Under the pieces are notes generated by a model, which was not told the origin of the DNA, ran no database searches, and was given only the letters and a program-made list of their open reading frames with translations. From NCBI GenBank assembly GCA_902797435.1, contig CADBSV010000033.1:1-59373 (forward strand): DNA of 59,373 nt. Reading direction: 5' to 3'. The DNA is from an uncultured Bacteroidia bacterium (lineage in GTDB: Bacteria > Bacteroidota > Bacteroidia > Bacteroidales > UBA932). The translations under genes were made by a program, and so were the position numbers. The first letter of the stretch is position 1; every line of letters begins with the position of its first letter. Positions 36,413 through 45,412 of this stretch are shown here, piece after piece.

Positions 36413-37168
36413 TTATTCCTCTTCGCCGGGTTTCATCGTAGTATATACGTTCGTAACGTCTTCGTCGTCTTCGAGAAGGCCTACGAGCTTGTCGATGGTG
36501 GAGCGCTGCTCAGGAGTAACATCCTTGAGCTCTGTGGTGGGAATGCGCTCAAAACCGCCCGACACCAGTTCATAGCCCTTGTCTTCGATGTACTTCTGGA
36601 TTGCACCGTATGAAGGATAGTCGCCATAAATGACCACTTCCTTGCTTTCGTTTCCATCCTTGTCCTCGACAGTCTCTTCAAAGACCTCGTCGGCACCATA
36701 ATCGATGAGTTCAAGTTCGAGCTCTTCGATATCCATGCCTGCGGCTTCCTTGATGCGGAAAACGCACTTGTGGTCGAACATGAAACTCACGCTGCCGCTG
36801 GTTCCGAGGGTGCCTCCGCACTTGGTGAAATAGCTGCGTACGTTTGCAACCGTACGGGTAGTGTTGTCGGTTGCGGTTTCAACCAGGATAGCGATGCCGA
36901 AGGGGCCGTATCCTTCGTAAACGACCTCCTTGAAATCACCCTGTTTGCTTTCGGTAGCCTTCTTGATTGCGCGCTCAATGTTTTCCTTGGGCATCTGCTC
37001 GCTGCGGGCCTCGGCCATGAGGGCGCGCAGGCGCGGGTTGCCGGTAACATCGGGACCGCCCTGCTTGACGGCGATGGTTATTTCTTTTCCGAGTTTAGTG
37101 AAGGTGCGGGCCATGTGACCCCATCTTTTCAACTTGCGTTCCTTACGGAATTCAAATGCGCGTCCCAT
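36413..37168 (-). CDS. YebC/PmpR family protein
   Basis: A 251-residue protein starting MGRAFEFRKERKLKRW. It has the conserved GPDVTGNPRLR, MPKENIERAIKKAT, GTLGTSGSVSFMFD and EDDEDVTNVYTTM blocks. Known both as a transcription regulator and, more recently, as a translation factor that relieves ribosome stalling at proline runs. It starts 1 bp after the TPR protein gene upstream. Confidence 0.93.
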   Translation of the reverse strand: MGRAFEFRKERKLKRWGHMARTFTKLGKEITIAVKQGGPDVTGNPRLRALMAEARSEQMPKENIERAIKKATESKQGDFKEVVYEGYGPFGIAILVETATDNTTRTVANVRSYFTKCGGTLGTSGSVSFMFDHKCVFRIKEAAGMDIEELELELIDYGADEVFEETVEDKDGNESKEVVIYGDYPSYGAIQKYIEDKGYELVSGGFERIPTTELKDVTPEQRSTIDKLVGLLEDDEDVTNVYTTMKPGEEE

Positions 37169-37169
37169 A

Positions 37170-37841
37170 TTATTCTACTTCTGCGATGTAACGGTCGATA
37201 TCATAAGCTTCGATGCTCTGGGGATAGTTCTCCCTGATGCTCTTGTAGCATGCAAGCGCTCCGGCCTTGTCGCCGAGAGCCTTGAGGGCGAGGCCTTCCT
37301 TGAGAAGGATGGGCGCATTGAAGTCATTGTCGTTTACTGCCACAGCTTTCTTGTAGAGAGAAACCGCCTTCTGGTAATCCTCGAGTCCGACATAGGCATC
37401 GGCCTGGCATGCGAGTGCACGGGCCTTGAGGATGGGCTCCTTGCCTTTATACTTTGAGAGATAGGAAATGGCGCTCTCGAAGTTGCCGAGCCGGAGTTCG
37501 CAGATACCGGCATAGAGATAGACAGCCTTGCCGGCCTTGGTGCCGTAGTCGTTTATCACCTGGGCGAAACCAAGCACATTGCCGTCTCCGTTAAGGGCGA
37601 GTTCATACTCCCCTTCCGCAAAATTCGCCTCGGCGGGATATGCCTGTTCCTGGGCCTCTGCGCACTTGGGCTGGTAAACGTAACGGTTATAGGCGAGGGC
37701 GGCAAGCCAGATGACGAGGACTGCCAAAATAGCTCCCCATATCCACTTCTTGTTCTCCTCATAGAATTTTTCGGTGCGGGAGAGCTGCTCCACGGCATTC
37801 TCCTGACGCTCCTGGGCTTTTGTCTTTTCGTTGGTTGCCAT
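37170..37841 (-). CDS. Membrane-anchored TPR protein (YfgM/TolA-like)
   Basis: A 223-residue protein with an N-terminal cytosolic helix, one span (IWGAILAVLVIWLAALAYN, about 34-52), then four to five TPR units (for example LGNFESAISYLSKYKG, LEDYQKAVSLYKKAVAV). The layout resembles YfgM, a Sec-linked chaperone anchor. Start at ATG 37841. Confidence 0.8.
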   Translation of the reverse strand: MATNEKTKAQERQENAVEQLSRTEKFYEENKKWIWGAILAVLVIWLAALAYNRYVYQPKCAEAQEQAYPAEANFAEGEYELALNGDGNVLGFAQVINDYGTKAGKAVYLYAGICELRLGNFESAISYLSKYKGKEPILKARALACQADAYVGLEDYQKAVSLYKKAVAVNDNDFNAPILLKEGLALKALGDKAGALACYKSIRENYPQSIEAYDIDRYIAEVE

Positions 37842-37874
37842 ATCATTATGCTTTATTAATTCATTAATAGCCCG

Positions 37875-37882
37875 CAAAAATA
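37875..37882 (-). promoter_or_regulatory. -7 box for the TPR-yebC operon
   Basis: Minus-strand TATTTTTG matches TAnnTTTG, 33 bp before ATG 37841. Confidence 0.5.
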
Positions 37883-37907
37883 GACAATTTCGGGCAAATA
37901 TCCAATT

Positions 37908-39329
37908 CTAATTTTGATGCGCTTCGCGAAGCAGGTCGAGTACCACCTTAACCGGATTGAAGGTTTCCACAGGCACCTCGACGAACAGGGTATTCCAGTC
38001 GCTCATTGCACCGTTCCACAGGCCCGGAAGCTCCAGAGCCTTGAGTTCCCTCCCCTGATAGCTCTTGTAGGAGATGAAACCGGCATTGGAATCAACATGC
38101 CTGAGAAGATCGAACTTGCGGCCGCGATAGTCGCGAAGACAGCATACCAGATCCACAGGATTGAAGTGCGTCGCCCCCGCAAATGCGGCTGCCGCCACGG
38201 GATCGTCCATGTTTATCTGCACGCTCTCGAGAATCTGCAGCGAGGTGCTGCCGTCAGAGCCCCTTACGATGAACGGGCCGCCGCCCGGCTCACCGAGATT
38301 GCGAACCATCCCGCATACACGTATCGGCCTTTCGAGCTTGCCGCGGAGCAACGCAGCCCTTTTCTGAAGCCCGGAAGGAAGAGAATCGAAACGGATGCAC
38401 AGCACCTTGTCGAGCCACTGCGCAATTTCGTCCACCAACTCCTCGGTGACTCCTTCGTCAAGACGGCGGAGGAAACCGAATATCGTGTCCCTCACCTCGA
38501 GGGCACGTCCCATGAGCACCTTCTTATACTTTGACGTCACGGGAAGAAGCCTTTCTACGGCTACATTGTCGATGTTCTTTATGCTTACAAGCTCTTCCTC
38601 AACCTCGTTGAGATTGTAGATAAGCGCCCCGTGTCCTGCAGGGCGGCGCAGCACGCTGCCGTCCTCGCAGAGGAAGGGTTTGTTGTCCATATCCACGGCT
38701 ATGGTGTCCGTGGCGGGATCCTGATAGGTAAAATGCACATTATAGTGCACCCCATAGCGCTTTTCATATTCGGACTGGACGGATTCCAGAGCTTTTTCGA
38801 ACAAGGCCCTGTGCTCGGGGGAAATTGTAAACGTAAGGCCCACGCTGCCGTCGGAATTACGCATGTATTCTTGTCCTTCCACCAGATGTTCGGCAAAAGC
38901 GGTGCGGCACTCTTCCTTATAACGGTGGAAAAGCAGAACTCCTTTGGGCTTGTTGCCGTAACCGAGCCCTTCGTCGGTGAGAAGCAGGCGCGCCGTACGG
39001 GTGCAGTCCTCATCGGAACCGGCCACGGGAACCCCGAAGAGGGAGGGATCGTAAAAAGCGAAATGCTCTATTTCTGCGGTGAGACGGCGCACGGAGTCGT
39101 TAAGCCTCTCCATACCGGAGAAAATATCCTTGAACATCCGCGATGCCGCGCCCGAAGCCGGAACGAACTTCAGCCTGCCGGAAACATTGGCGGAGGCGGC
39201 ATACTTCACACATTCTTCGATTCGCTCTTCCGAAAGGGCCTCGATGCCCCGTGAAGGGGTGGCGGGAGCAACAATCTCAAGCCAGGGGAATCCCTGCCTG
39301 AAACAATTTATCTGTTCTTCTACTGTCAT
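37908..39329 (-). CDS. DUF4301 protein
   Basis: A 473-residue cytosolic protein. FVPASGAASRMFKDIFSG near the N-terminus resembles a nucleotide-sugar or phosphate-binding loop and is typical of DUF4301 in Bacteroidetes. PAGHGALIYNLNEV and PGGGPFIVRGSDGS follow. The role is unknown; a nucleotidyltransferase-like fold is suggested by the first loop. ATG 39329 (MTVEEQ) is used; the frame opens with TTG at 39338. It follows pdxB by 5 bp. Confidence 0.85.
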   Translation of the reverse strand: MTVEEQINCFRQGFPWLEIVAPATPSRGIEALSEERIEECVKYAASANVSGRLKFVPASGAASRMFKDIFSGMERLNDSVRRLTAEIEHFAFYDPSLFGVPVAGSDEDCTRTARLLLTDEGLGYGNKPKGVLLFHRYKEECRTAFAEHLVEGQEYMRNSDGSVGLTFTISPEHRALFEKALESVQSEYEKRYGVHYNVHFTYQDPATDTIAVDMDNKPFLCEDGSVLRRPAGHGALIYNLNEVEEELVSIKNIDNVAVERLLPVTSKYKKVLMGRALEVRDTIFGFLRRLDEGVTEELVDEIAQWLDKVLCIRFDSLPSGLQKRAALLRGKLERPIRVCGMVRNLGEPGGGPFIVRGSDGSTSLQILESVQINMDDPVAAAAFAGATHFNPVDLVCCLRDYRGRKFDLLRHVDSNAGFISYKSYQGRELKALELPGLWNGAMSDWNTLFVEVPVETFNPVKVVLDLLREAHQN

Positions 39330-39334
39330 AATCG

Positions 39335-40369
39335 TCAATCTATGTAAAATTCCCTGCGGTAGCGGTAATTCTCCTGCAGCCTCGTGAACCCCGAAGGATT
39401 CATTCGGAACATGAAATCATCGGTAAAAATAGGATAATTATACTGGAACAGGGACGCTATCTGCCCCTGATTCAGATTCGAAACATCAAGGTGCACGGCC
39501 TCCAGTTCCTTCACCTCTATGGGAGGGAAGAACTCGTACAACTCCGCAATCCCGAAGAAACGAGCCACGGCGCGCACGGCAGCGGTCGTGGCGTTCTGCT
39601 TTCCCTGGTAGGAATACCCTGCAATATGCGGAGTCGCTATGTCAACCATGCTCATGAGCGTCTGGTTCACATGCGGTTCATGATTCCAGGTGTCGATAAT
39701 TACAGGTCCGAGTTTGGGAATGGCGCTCATCAGGGCATCCTCCTTGACAAGTTCGCCGCGCGCCGTATTGACGAAGAAGGCGCCGAACTTCATCTTTTCA
39801 AAAAAACTCTCATCCGCCATACCCCGCGTCTCTTCATTTAGAGGGGCGTGAAGGGTAACCACATCCGAGTTTTCGAGAAGATAGTCCAGAGTGCAGAACT
39901 GCGCGGGGCCCTCCGCCTCGGCCCTCGGGGGGTCGCACAACAGGACATGGAATCCGAGCGTCCTGGCCACCAGTTCTATCCTGGATCCTACGTGGCCTAC
40001 CCCGATGATCCCCATCGTAGCGCCGGTAAGCGGGATGCTTTTGCGGGATGCGGCGCCGTAAAGGGCTGAGAAAAAATAATTCAGGACCCCTCCCGAATTG
40101 CATCCAGGGGCGTTCTTGACGAACACGCCGTTGTCCTTGCACCAGGTCATGTCAATATGGTCGGTCCCTATCGTGGCTGTGGCTATTATCTTCACGCCGG
40201 TGCCCGAAAGCAGGGCGGCGTTGCAGCGGGTCCGGGTGCTTACTATGAGCGCATCGGCATCGGTTATGTCTTCCCTTCGGATTTCCGGCCCCGGAATGTA
40301 CACCACCTCTCCGAAAGGTTCAAAAACGCCTTTCAGGAAAGGAATGGAAGCATCGGCTACTATCTTCAT
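39335..40369 (-). CDS. pdxB: 4-phosphoerythronate dehydrogenase
   Basis: A 344-residue enzyme of pyridoxal phosphate synthesis (DXP-dependent route). The D-2-hydroxyacid dehydrogenase fold has MGIIGVGHVGSRIE (NAD-binding), VSTRTRCNAALLSG, VNTARGELV and the catalytic Arg, Glu and His in this region (VIIDTWNHEP). The C-terminal PdxB dimer domain is complete. It overlaps DUF721 by 4 bp. Confidence 0.93.
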   Translation of the reverse strand: MKIVADASIPFLKGVFEPFGEVVYIPGPEIRREDITDADALIVSTRTRCNAALLSGTGVKIIATATIGTDHIDMTWCKDNGVFVKNAPGCNSGGVLNYFFSALYGAASRKSIPLTGATMGIIGVGHVGSRIELVARTLGFHVLLCDPPRAEAEGPAQFCTLDYLLENSDVVTLHAPLNEETRGMADESFFEKMKFGAFFVNTARGELVKEDALMSAIPKLGPVIIDTWNHEPHVNQTLMSMVDIATPHIAGYSYQGKQNATTAAVRAVARFFGIAELYEFFPPIEVKELEAVHLDVSNLNQGQIASLFQYNYPIFTDDFMFRMNPSGFTRLQENYRYRREFYID

Positions 40370-40692
40370 CTGATTCTCAGTTCTCTTACCGTTCCTGCGC
40401 AGGAGTCCAGCTTGTTGAACAGCGGGTCCTCCGCAAGGATGGAGTTTATCTTCTCCAGCAGGGCGTCCTTCTGCATCGAGAGCTGTGTCGCCATGACAGA
40501 AGACTTCATTGTGATGTACAGGACACCGTCACGGAAATAACGTCGGATTGTATAGTCGGAAGCACCGGAAGCCTGGTCCCAGGCGGTAAAGATTCGCCGG
40601 GTGTTGAAAGTGGCGCCGGCGTTTGAAGCGCGGAACATTTCCTGCAAAGCTTCGGCAATGCTCACGGCATTCTTCCGGGGAAGGCGGCTCAT
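40366..40692 (-). CDS. DUF721 protein (DciA-like)
   Basis: A 108-residue protein with AEALQEMFRASNAG and a beta-rich middle (VLYITMKSSVMATQLSM). The fold matches DUF721/DciA, a loader of the replicative helicase DnaB in many bacteria without DnaC. It overlaps recF by 4 bp upstream and pdxB by 4 bp downstream, so all three are translationally coupled. Confidence 0.85.
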   Translation of the reverse strand: MSRLPRKNAVSIAEALQEMFRASNAGATFNTRRIFTAWDQASGASDYTIRRYFRDGVLYITMKSSVMATQLSMQKDALLEKINSILAEDPLFNKLDSCAGTVRELRIR

Positions 40693-41780
40693 AACTTCTC
40701 GAACGCCCCTCCCCTGGCCTCGAAATGGCAGCGGTCTTCCGTCAGGGAATCCACTATGCCGTTCACCCTCGCCTTGTTGCTGTCAGAGAGGAAAATCTGT
40801 CCGAAGCCGTTTCCGGCTACCGTCTCAAGCAGATTCTGCACCCTTCCCATGTCGAGCTTGTCGAAAAGGTCGTCCAGCAGGAGTATCGGCGCAACGCCAG
40901 ATCTTTCCTTCATAATGCCGTACTGGGCGAATTTGAGCGCAACCAGAAAAGACTTCTGCTGTCCCTGGCTCCCGCAGTTCCGGATTGCATGGCCGTTCAT
41001 TTCAAACGAAAAGTCGTCCCGCTGGATGCCGGCGGAAGTGAAACCGAGTACGCAATCCCGCTGGCGGCTCTCTGCCATGAGCTGGCAGAAGGAGGTTTTC
41101 TGGAGGGCGCTGCGGTAGCTCACCGACACTTTTTCCCGGCCTCCGGATATCCTGGCATAGAAGTCCCCAACACGGGGTGCGATGCCTTCGGCGAATGAAG
41201 CCCTTTTAGCGCTTATCTGCACTGCAAGAGGTTCCATCTGGGCGTCCAGAATGTCGAGCAGCGCCTCGTCCGGGCGCTCCTGCTTAAGGAGATGATTCCT
41301 CTGCGAAAGGAGGCGGTTGTACTGCTGGAGGGCATTCAGATACTCCCTGTCAATCTGGGAGATGACTGCATTGGCGAAACGCCTGCGCTCGTCTCCGGAT
41401 TCGCTCACCATAGTAACGTCCGAAGGAGACACCATCACTATCGGCAGCAGACCTATATGCTCGGAGATGCGCCCGTAGGGCTTGCCGTCACGGCGTATCT
41501 TCTTCTCCCCTCCTCCAACCTGAACGGATATCCGCACGGTCTGGGAAGGAGACAGTTCATAGGTGCCGGAAAGCGAGAATGAATCGGCCCCGTAGCGCAG
41601 ATTGAAGCGATCCGCGGCAAAGGCGCTCTTGGTCATGGAGAGATACCACACGGCGTCGAGCAGATTCGTCTTGCCTTCGCCGTTGCCGCCCGTGATACAG
41701 TTCAGCTTCGACGAGAAATCCAGTTCCTGCAACTCGATGTTGCGGAAATTCTGTACTACTATTCTGCGCAGGACTGGCAT
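40689..41780 (-). CDS. recF: DNA replication and repair protein RecF
   Basis: A 363-residue SMC-like ATPase that loads RecA at gaps with RecO and RecR. Walker A is [11 protein letters not shown], the signature is [16 protein letters not shown] and Walker B is [13 protein letters not shown]. It is shorter than SMC but full length for RecF. ATG 41780 ([14 protein letters not shown]) is the usual start. The operon continues through DUF721 and pdxB to DUF4301. Confidence 0.96.
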   Translation of the reverse strand: MPVLRRIVVQNFRNIELQELDFSSKLNCITGGNGEGKTNLLDAVWYLSMTKSAFAADRFNLRYGADSFSLSGTYELSPSQTVRISVQVGGGEKKIRRDGKPYGRISEHIGLLPIVMVSPSDVTMVSESGDERRRFANAVISQIDREYLNALQQYNRLLSQRNHLLKQERPDEALLDILDAQMEPLAVQISAKRASFAEGIAPRVGDFYARISGGREKVSVSYRSALQKTSFCQLMAESRQRDCVLGFTSAGIQRDDFSFEMNGHAIRNCGSQGQQKSFLVALKFAQYGIMKERSGVAPILLLDDLFDKLDMGRVQNLLETVAGNGFGQIFLSDSNKARVNGIVDSLTEDRCHFEARGGAFEKL

Positions 41781-41795
41781 AGGTCTTATTCCATA

Positions 41796-41803
41796 CAAAG
41801 GTA
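41796..41803 (-). promoter_or_regulatory. -7 box for the recF operon
   Basis: Minus-strand TACCTTTG matches TAnnTTTG, 15 bp before ATG 41780. It is divergent from the mmd promoter. Confidence 0.6.
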
Positions 41804-41816
41804 AGTATTTTTTTGT

Positions 41817-41824
41817 TACCTTTG
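41817..41824 (+). promoter_or_regulatory. -7 box for the mmd operon
   Basis: TACCTTTG matches TAnnTTTG, 20 bp before the mmdA ATG at 41845. Confidence 0.65.
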
Positions 41825-41844
41825 CAGTCTATTCAGATACTTAT

Positions 41845-43401
41845 ATGAGCATTCAGGAAGATCAGATATCCGCACTGGTGGAGCGCAGGGCTTCCGCCAG
41901 GATTGCCGGAGGGCAGGCCCGCATCGACGCACAGCACGCCAAAGGCAAACTGACCGCACGCGAAAGGCTCGGGCTCCTGCTGGATGAAGGTTCGTTCGAA
42001 GAGTTCGACATGTTCGTCCAGCACCGATGCACGAACTTCGGAATGGAGAAAAGCCATCCGGACGGTGACGGAGTTGTAACCGGGCAGGGTACGATTGGCG
42101 GGCGTCCCGTATTCGTATATGCACAGGACTTCACCGTCAGCGGAGGGTCGCTCAGCAAGACTATGTCCGAAAAAATATGCAAGGTCATGGACATGGCCAT
42201 GAGGGCAGGCGCTCCCGTCATAGGTCTCAACGACAGCGGCGGCGCCCGCATACAGGAAGGCATAGACGCCCTTGCCGGCTACGGAGAAATCTTCGAACGC
42301 AACATCCTCGCCAGCGGCGTAATCCCCCAGATATCAGGCATTTTCGGTCCTTGCGCAGGCGGAGCTGTTTATTCTCCGGCCCTTACCGACTTCACCCTCA
42401 TGGTAAAGAACACTTCCTACATGTTCCTCACCGGCCCGGCCGTCGTGAAGAGCGTCACCGGAGAAGTGGTCACCGCCGAGGAACTCGGTGGAGCGGCTGT
42501 CCACGCAAGCAAAAGCGGCGTGGCGGATTTTGCCGTCGAAAACGAGCAGGAAGGCATCGAAACGATAAAGAAACTGCTCAGCTTCATTCCCCAGAACAAT
42601 ATGGAGCCCGCCCCACTTAGGGAAACGTCCGACCCGGCCGCAAGGGTTTCCGACTGCCTCAACTCCATTATTCCCGACAGTCCCGGCAAGGCCTACGACA
42701 TGTACGGAGTAATAAGGGAAATCGTGGATGACGGAGATTTCTTTGAAATCCACCGCAGCTTTGCCCGCAACATCATAGTAGGGTTTGCCCACATGGGCGG
42801 ACGCAGCGTCGGCATCGTGGCCAATCAGCCGCAGATGCTGGCGGGAGTGCTCGACATAAATGCATCCCGCAAGGCAGCGAGGTTCGTCCGCTTCTGCGAT
42901 GCCTTCGGCATTCCGCTCGTAACTCTCGTGGATGTCCCCGGCTTCCTTCCCGGAACTCAGCAGGAATACGGAGCCGTCATCCAGAACGGCGCCAAACTGC
43001 TGTATGCCTACGGCGAGGCCACCGTCCCCAAGGTTACCGTAACCCTTCGCAAGGCCTACGGAGGAGCCCATATCGTTATGAGCTGCAAGCAGTTACGGGG
43101 CGACATCAATTATGCTTGGCCTACCGCGCAGATAGCTGTAATGGGTGCCGACGGTGCAGTGGACGTCCTTTACGCCAAGGACATCAAGGCTGATCCCGGG
43201 CATGCAGCCGAAATACGCGCTGCGAAAAAGGCCGAATACGAAGAGTTGTTCGGCAATCCGTACCAGGCCGCGCAGAAGGGCTACATCGAAGACATCATCG
43301 AACCCAGGAACACCCGTTTCCGCATCATCAGGGCGCTTTGCTCCCTTGAAGGCAAAAAACAGGACCTTCCTGCCAAGAAACACGACAATCTGCCCCTCTG
43401 A
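41845..43401 (+). CDS. mmdA: Acyl-CoA carboxyltransferase subunit, methylmalonyl-CoA decarboxylase alpha
   Basis: A 518-residue carboxyltransferase with two crotonase-like halves. It has [33 protein letters not shown] (acyl-CoA site), [25 protein letters not shown] and [17 protein letters not shown]. With the next three genes it forms the biotin-dependent, sodium-pumping decarboxylase that turns methylmalonyl-CoA into propionyl-CoA. It may also act in a propionyl-CoA carboxylase. ATG 41845 is used; the frame is open far upstream without signal. Confidence 0.93.
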   Translation: MSIQEDQISALVERRASARIAGGQARIDAQHAKGKLTARERLGLLLDEGSFEEFDMFVQHRCTNFGMEKSHPDGDGVVTGQGTIGGRPVFVYAQDFTVSGGSLSKTMSEKICKVMDMAMRAGAPVIGLNDSGGARIQEGIDALAGYGEIFERNILASGVIPQISGIFGPCAGGAVYSPALTDFTLMVKNTSYMFLTGPAVVKSVTGEVVTAEELGGAAVHASKSGVADFAVENEQEGIETIKKLLSFIPQNNMEPAPLRETSDPAARVSDCLNSIIPDSPGKAYDMYGVIREIVDDGDFFEIHRSFARNIIVGFAHMGGRSVGIVANQPQMLAGVLDINASRKAARFVRFCDAFGIPLVTLVDVPGFLPGTQQEYGAVIQNGAKLLYAYGEATVPKVTVTLRKAYGGAHIVMSCKQLRGDINYAWPTAQIAVMGADGAVDVLYAKDIKADPGHAAEIRAAKKAEYEELFGNPYQAAQKGYIEDIIEPRNTRFRIIRALCSLEGKKQDLPAKKHDNLPL

Positions 43402-43820
43402 TGATTACCCTGATTACAGAAGGCGCCCGCCGCATGATGGAAACCGACCCGCACGGCTGGACCCTGACGCTCATAGCGGTGACCGTAGTATTCTCGGCCC
43501 TGCTTATTCTCTTCCTGGCTTTCAGCCTTGTCGGAAAGATTTCCCAATGGATAGAAGCCAGGCAGCAGGTTCCCCCCAGGGCAAAGCGGAAACGCAGGGC
43601 GAAGGGAAAGAATCCCGACGCCGAAACCGCAGCCGCCATAGCGATGGCACTGGAAGCGGAAGCCGGTGATGCCAACGTTCCGGCAGCTATCGCAACCGCC
43701 CTGTGCATGCACCTCTCGGGAGGCATCCACGACAGTGAACCTTATATCATAACCATACGGAGGACCCCTTCAGCATGGGACTCCCCCTCTTTACGATTCA
43801 GAAAAAATCCAGCCAGATGA
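43401..43820 (+). CDS. OadG-like delta subunit of the decarboxylase
   Basis: A 139-residue protein with one membrane span (WTLTLIAVTVVFSALLILFL, about 20-39) and a charged cytosolic tail that is rich in Lys/Arg, then Ala/Glu. This is the layout of OadG/MmdD, which links the carboxyltransferase to the membrane subunit. Its ATG overlaps the mmdA stop by 1 base, and its stop overlaps the biotin carrier start by 4. Confidence 0.82.
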   Translation: MITLITEGARRMMETDPHGWTLTLIAVTVVFSALLILFLAFSLVGKISQWIEARQQVPPRAKRKRRAKGKNPDAETAAAIAMALEAEAGDANVPAAIATALCMHLSGGIHDSEPYIITIRRTPSAWDSPSLRFRKNPAR

Positions 43821-44269
43821 CAAGTTATAAATTCAAAATAGGCGGCAAGCCCTATGAAGTAAGCATAGATGGCATCAGTGACGGCATCGCCGACGTTACA
43901 GTCAACGGTATATCCTACAGCGTCGAGATAGAGCAGGCTCCCGGTCAGCCCGGCGCTGTGCCTGCGGCAGACGGAAAGAGCGTCCCTGCGAAGGCGGATC
44001 TTCCTCAAAATATGGGGCCTGCCGGCGGGGAAAGCCTACCCTCGCAAAGCGCCGCCGGCAAGAAAACGGTGTCTCCCCTTCCGGGAGTAATCATCGATGT
44101 CTGCGTTTCCGAAGGCCAGGCCGTCAAACGCGGCCAGAAGATTGCCGTCCTCGAGGCCATGAAGATGGAAAACGAAATCCTTTCCGAGACCGACGGCACC
44201 GTCACAAAATTATTCGTAAAGAAAGGCGACTCCGTACTGGAAGGCGCCGACATCGCCAGCATAGCGTAA
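43817..44269 (+). CDS. Biotin carboxyl carrier subunit (MmdC-type)
   Basis: A 150-residue protein from ATG 43817 (MTSYKFKIGGKPYEVSI). A linker rich in Ala, Pro and Gly (about 55-85) is followed by the biotinyl domain, with the target Lys in LEAMKMENEI (about 110-119). It shuttles CO2 from the carboxyltransferase to the sodium-pumping subunit. Confidence 0.9.
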   Translation: MTSYKFKIGGKPYEVSIDGISDGIADVTVNGISYSVEIEQAPGQPGAVPAADGKSVPAKADLPQNMGPAGGESLPSQSAAGKKTVSPLPGVIIDVCVSEGQAVKRGQKIAVLEAMKMENEILSETDGTVTKLFVKKGDSVLEGADIASIA

Positions 44270-45412
44270 ATGGACAGCATCATACAAAGCCTGCAGCAGT
44301 TCTGGTCGTTCACGGGTTTCGCGAACGCCACCACGGGTCATCTGATCATGATAGCCGTAGGCCTGCTTTTCATAATACTCGGCATAGTGAAGAAGTGGGA
44401 GCCCCTGCTTCTCGTACCCATAGGTTTCGGAATGATCATAGGGAACATCCCGGTACTCATGGGGCTGAAGGTCAGCATATACGAGGAGGGGTCCGTTCTC
44501 AACATCCTCTACCACGGAGTAAAGAACGGCTGGTACCCCCCGCTGATCTTCCTCGGGATAGGAGCGATGACCGACTTCAGCGCCCTCATATCGCAGCCTC
44601 GCCTCATACTGATAGGCGCCGCCGCGCAGATGGGCATCTTCGGTGCATATCTGCTGGCCCTCACCCTCGGCTTCACCCCCAATGAAGCCGGTGCTATCGG
44701 AATCATCGGCGGAGCCGACGGCCCCACCGCAATTTTCCTCAGCGGCAAGCTGGCCCCGGAACTGATGGGTGCCATTGCCGTGTCGGCATATTCCTACATG
44801 GCACTGGTTCCGGTAATACAGAAGCCCATAATGCTCCTTCTCACGACAAAGAAGGAAAGGCTCATACGGATGGCTCCGCCCCGCAAGGTTTCCCAGCGCG
44901 AGAAAATAATCTTCCCGATAGTCGGTTTCCTCTGCACGGCATTCATCGTCCCCTCAGGCCTTCCGCTGCTGGGCATGCTCTTCTTCGGCAACCTCTTGAA
45001 AGAGAGCACCGTAACGCGCCGGCTTGCCGAAAACGCCCGCGGTCCCATCATCGACATAGCCACCACTCTCATAGGCCTTACGGTGGGCGCGTCCACACAG
45101 GCCGACGTCTTCCTCAACTCAAGGTCCATCAAGATTTTCCTCCTCGGACTCATCTCATTCGTGATTGCCACCACTTGCGGAGTGCTGTTCGTCAAATTCA
45201 TGAACCTCTTCTGCAGGGAGGGTCACAAGATAAATCCGCTTATCGGCAACGCCGGTGTTTCGGCAGTGCCCGACAGTGCCCGCGTTTCCGAAACGGTAGG
45301 CCTTGAAGCCGATCCCGGCAACCACCTGCTCATGCACGCAATGGCCCCCAACGTGGCCGGTGTCATCGGCAGCGCGGTCGCGGCGGGTATCCTTCTGGGG
45401 TTCCTCGGTTAA
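44270..45412 (+). CDS. mmdB: Sodium-ion-translocating decarboxylase beta subunit
   Basis: A 380-residue integral membrane protein (about ten helices) of the OadB/MmdB/GcdB family. It decarboxylates carboxybiotin and moves Na+ out. It has LGIGAMTDFSALI, IIGGADGPTAIFLSGKLAP with the key Asp in GADGPT, and GNAGVSAVPDSARV near the end. It follows the carrier gene with TAA directly before ATG. It ends 0 bp from the convergent umuC stop. Confidence 0.93.
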   Translation: MDSIIQSLQQFWSFTGFANATTGHLIMIAVGLLFIILGIVKKWEPLLLVPIGFGMIIGNIPVLMGLKVSIYEEGSVLNILYHGVKNGWYPPLIFLGIGAMTDFSALISQPRLILIGAAAQMGIFGAYLLALTLGFTPNEAGAIGIIGGADGPTAIFLSGKLAPELMGAIAVSAYSYMALVPVIQKPIMLLLTTKKERLIRMAPPRKVSQREKIIFPIVGFLCTAFIVPSGLPLLGMLFFGNLLKESTVTRRLAENARGPIIDIATTLIGLTVGASTQADVFLNSRSIKIFLLGLISFVIATTCGVLFVKFMNLFCREGHKINPLIGNAGVSAVPDSARVSETVGLEADPGNHLLMHAMAPNVAGVIGSAVAAGILLGFLG

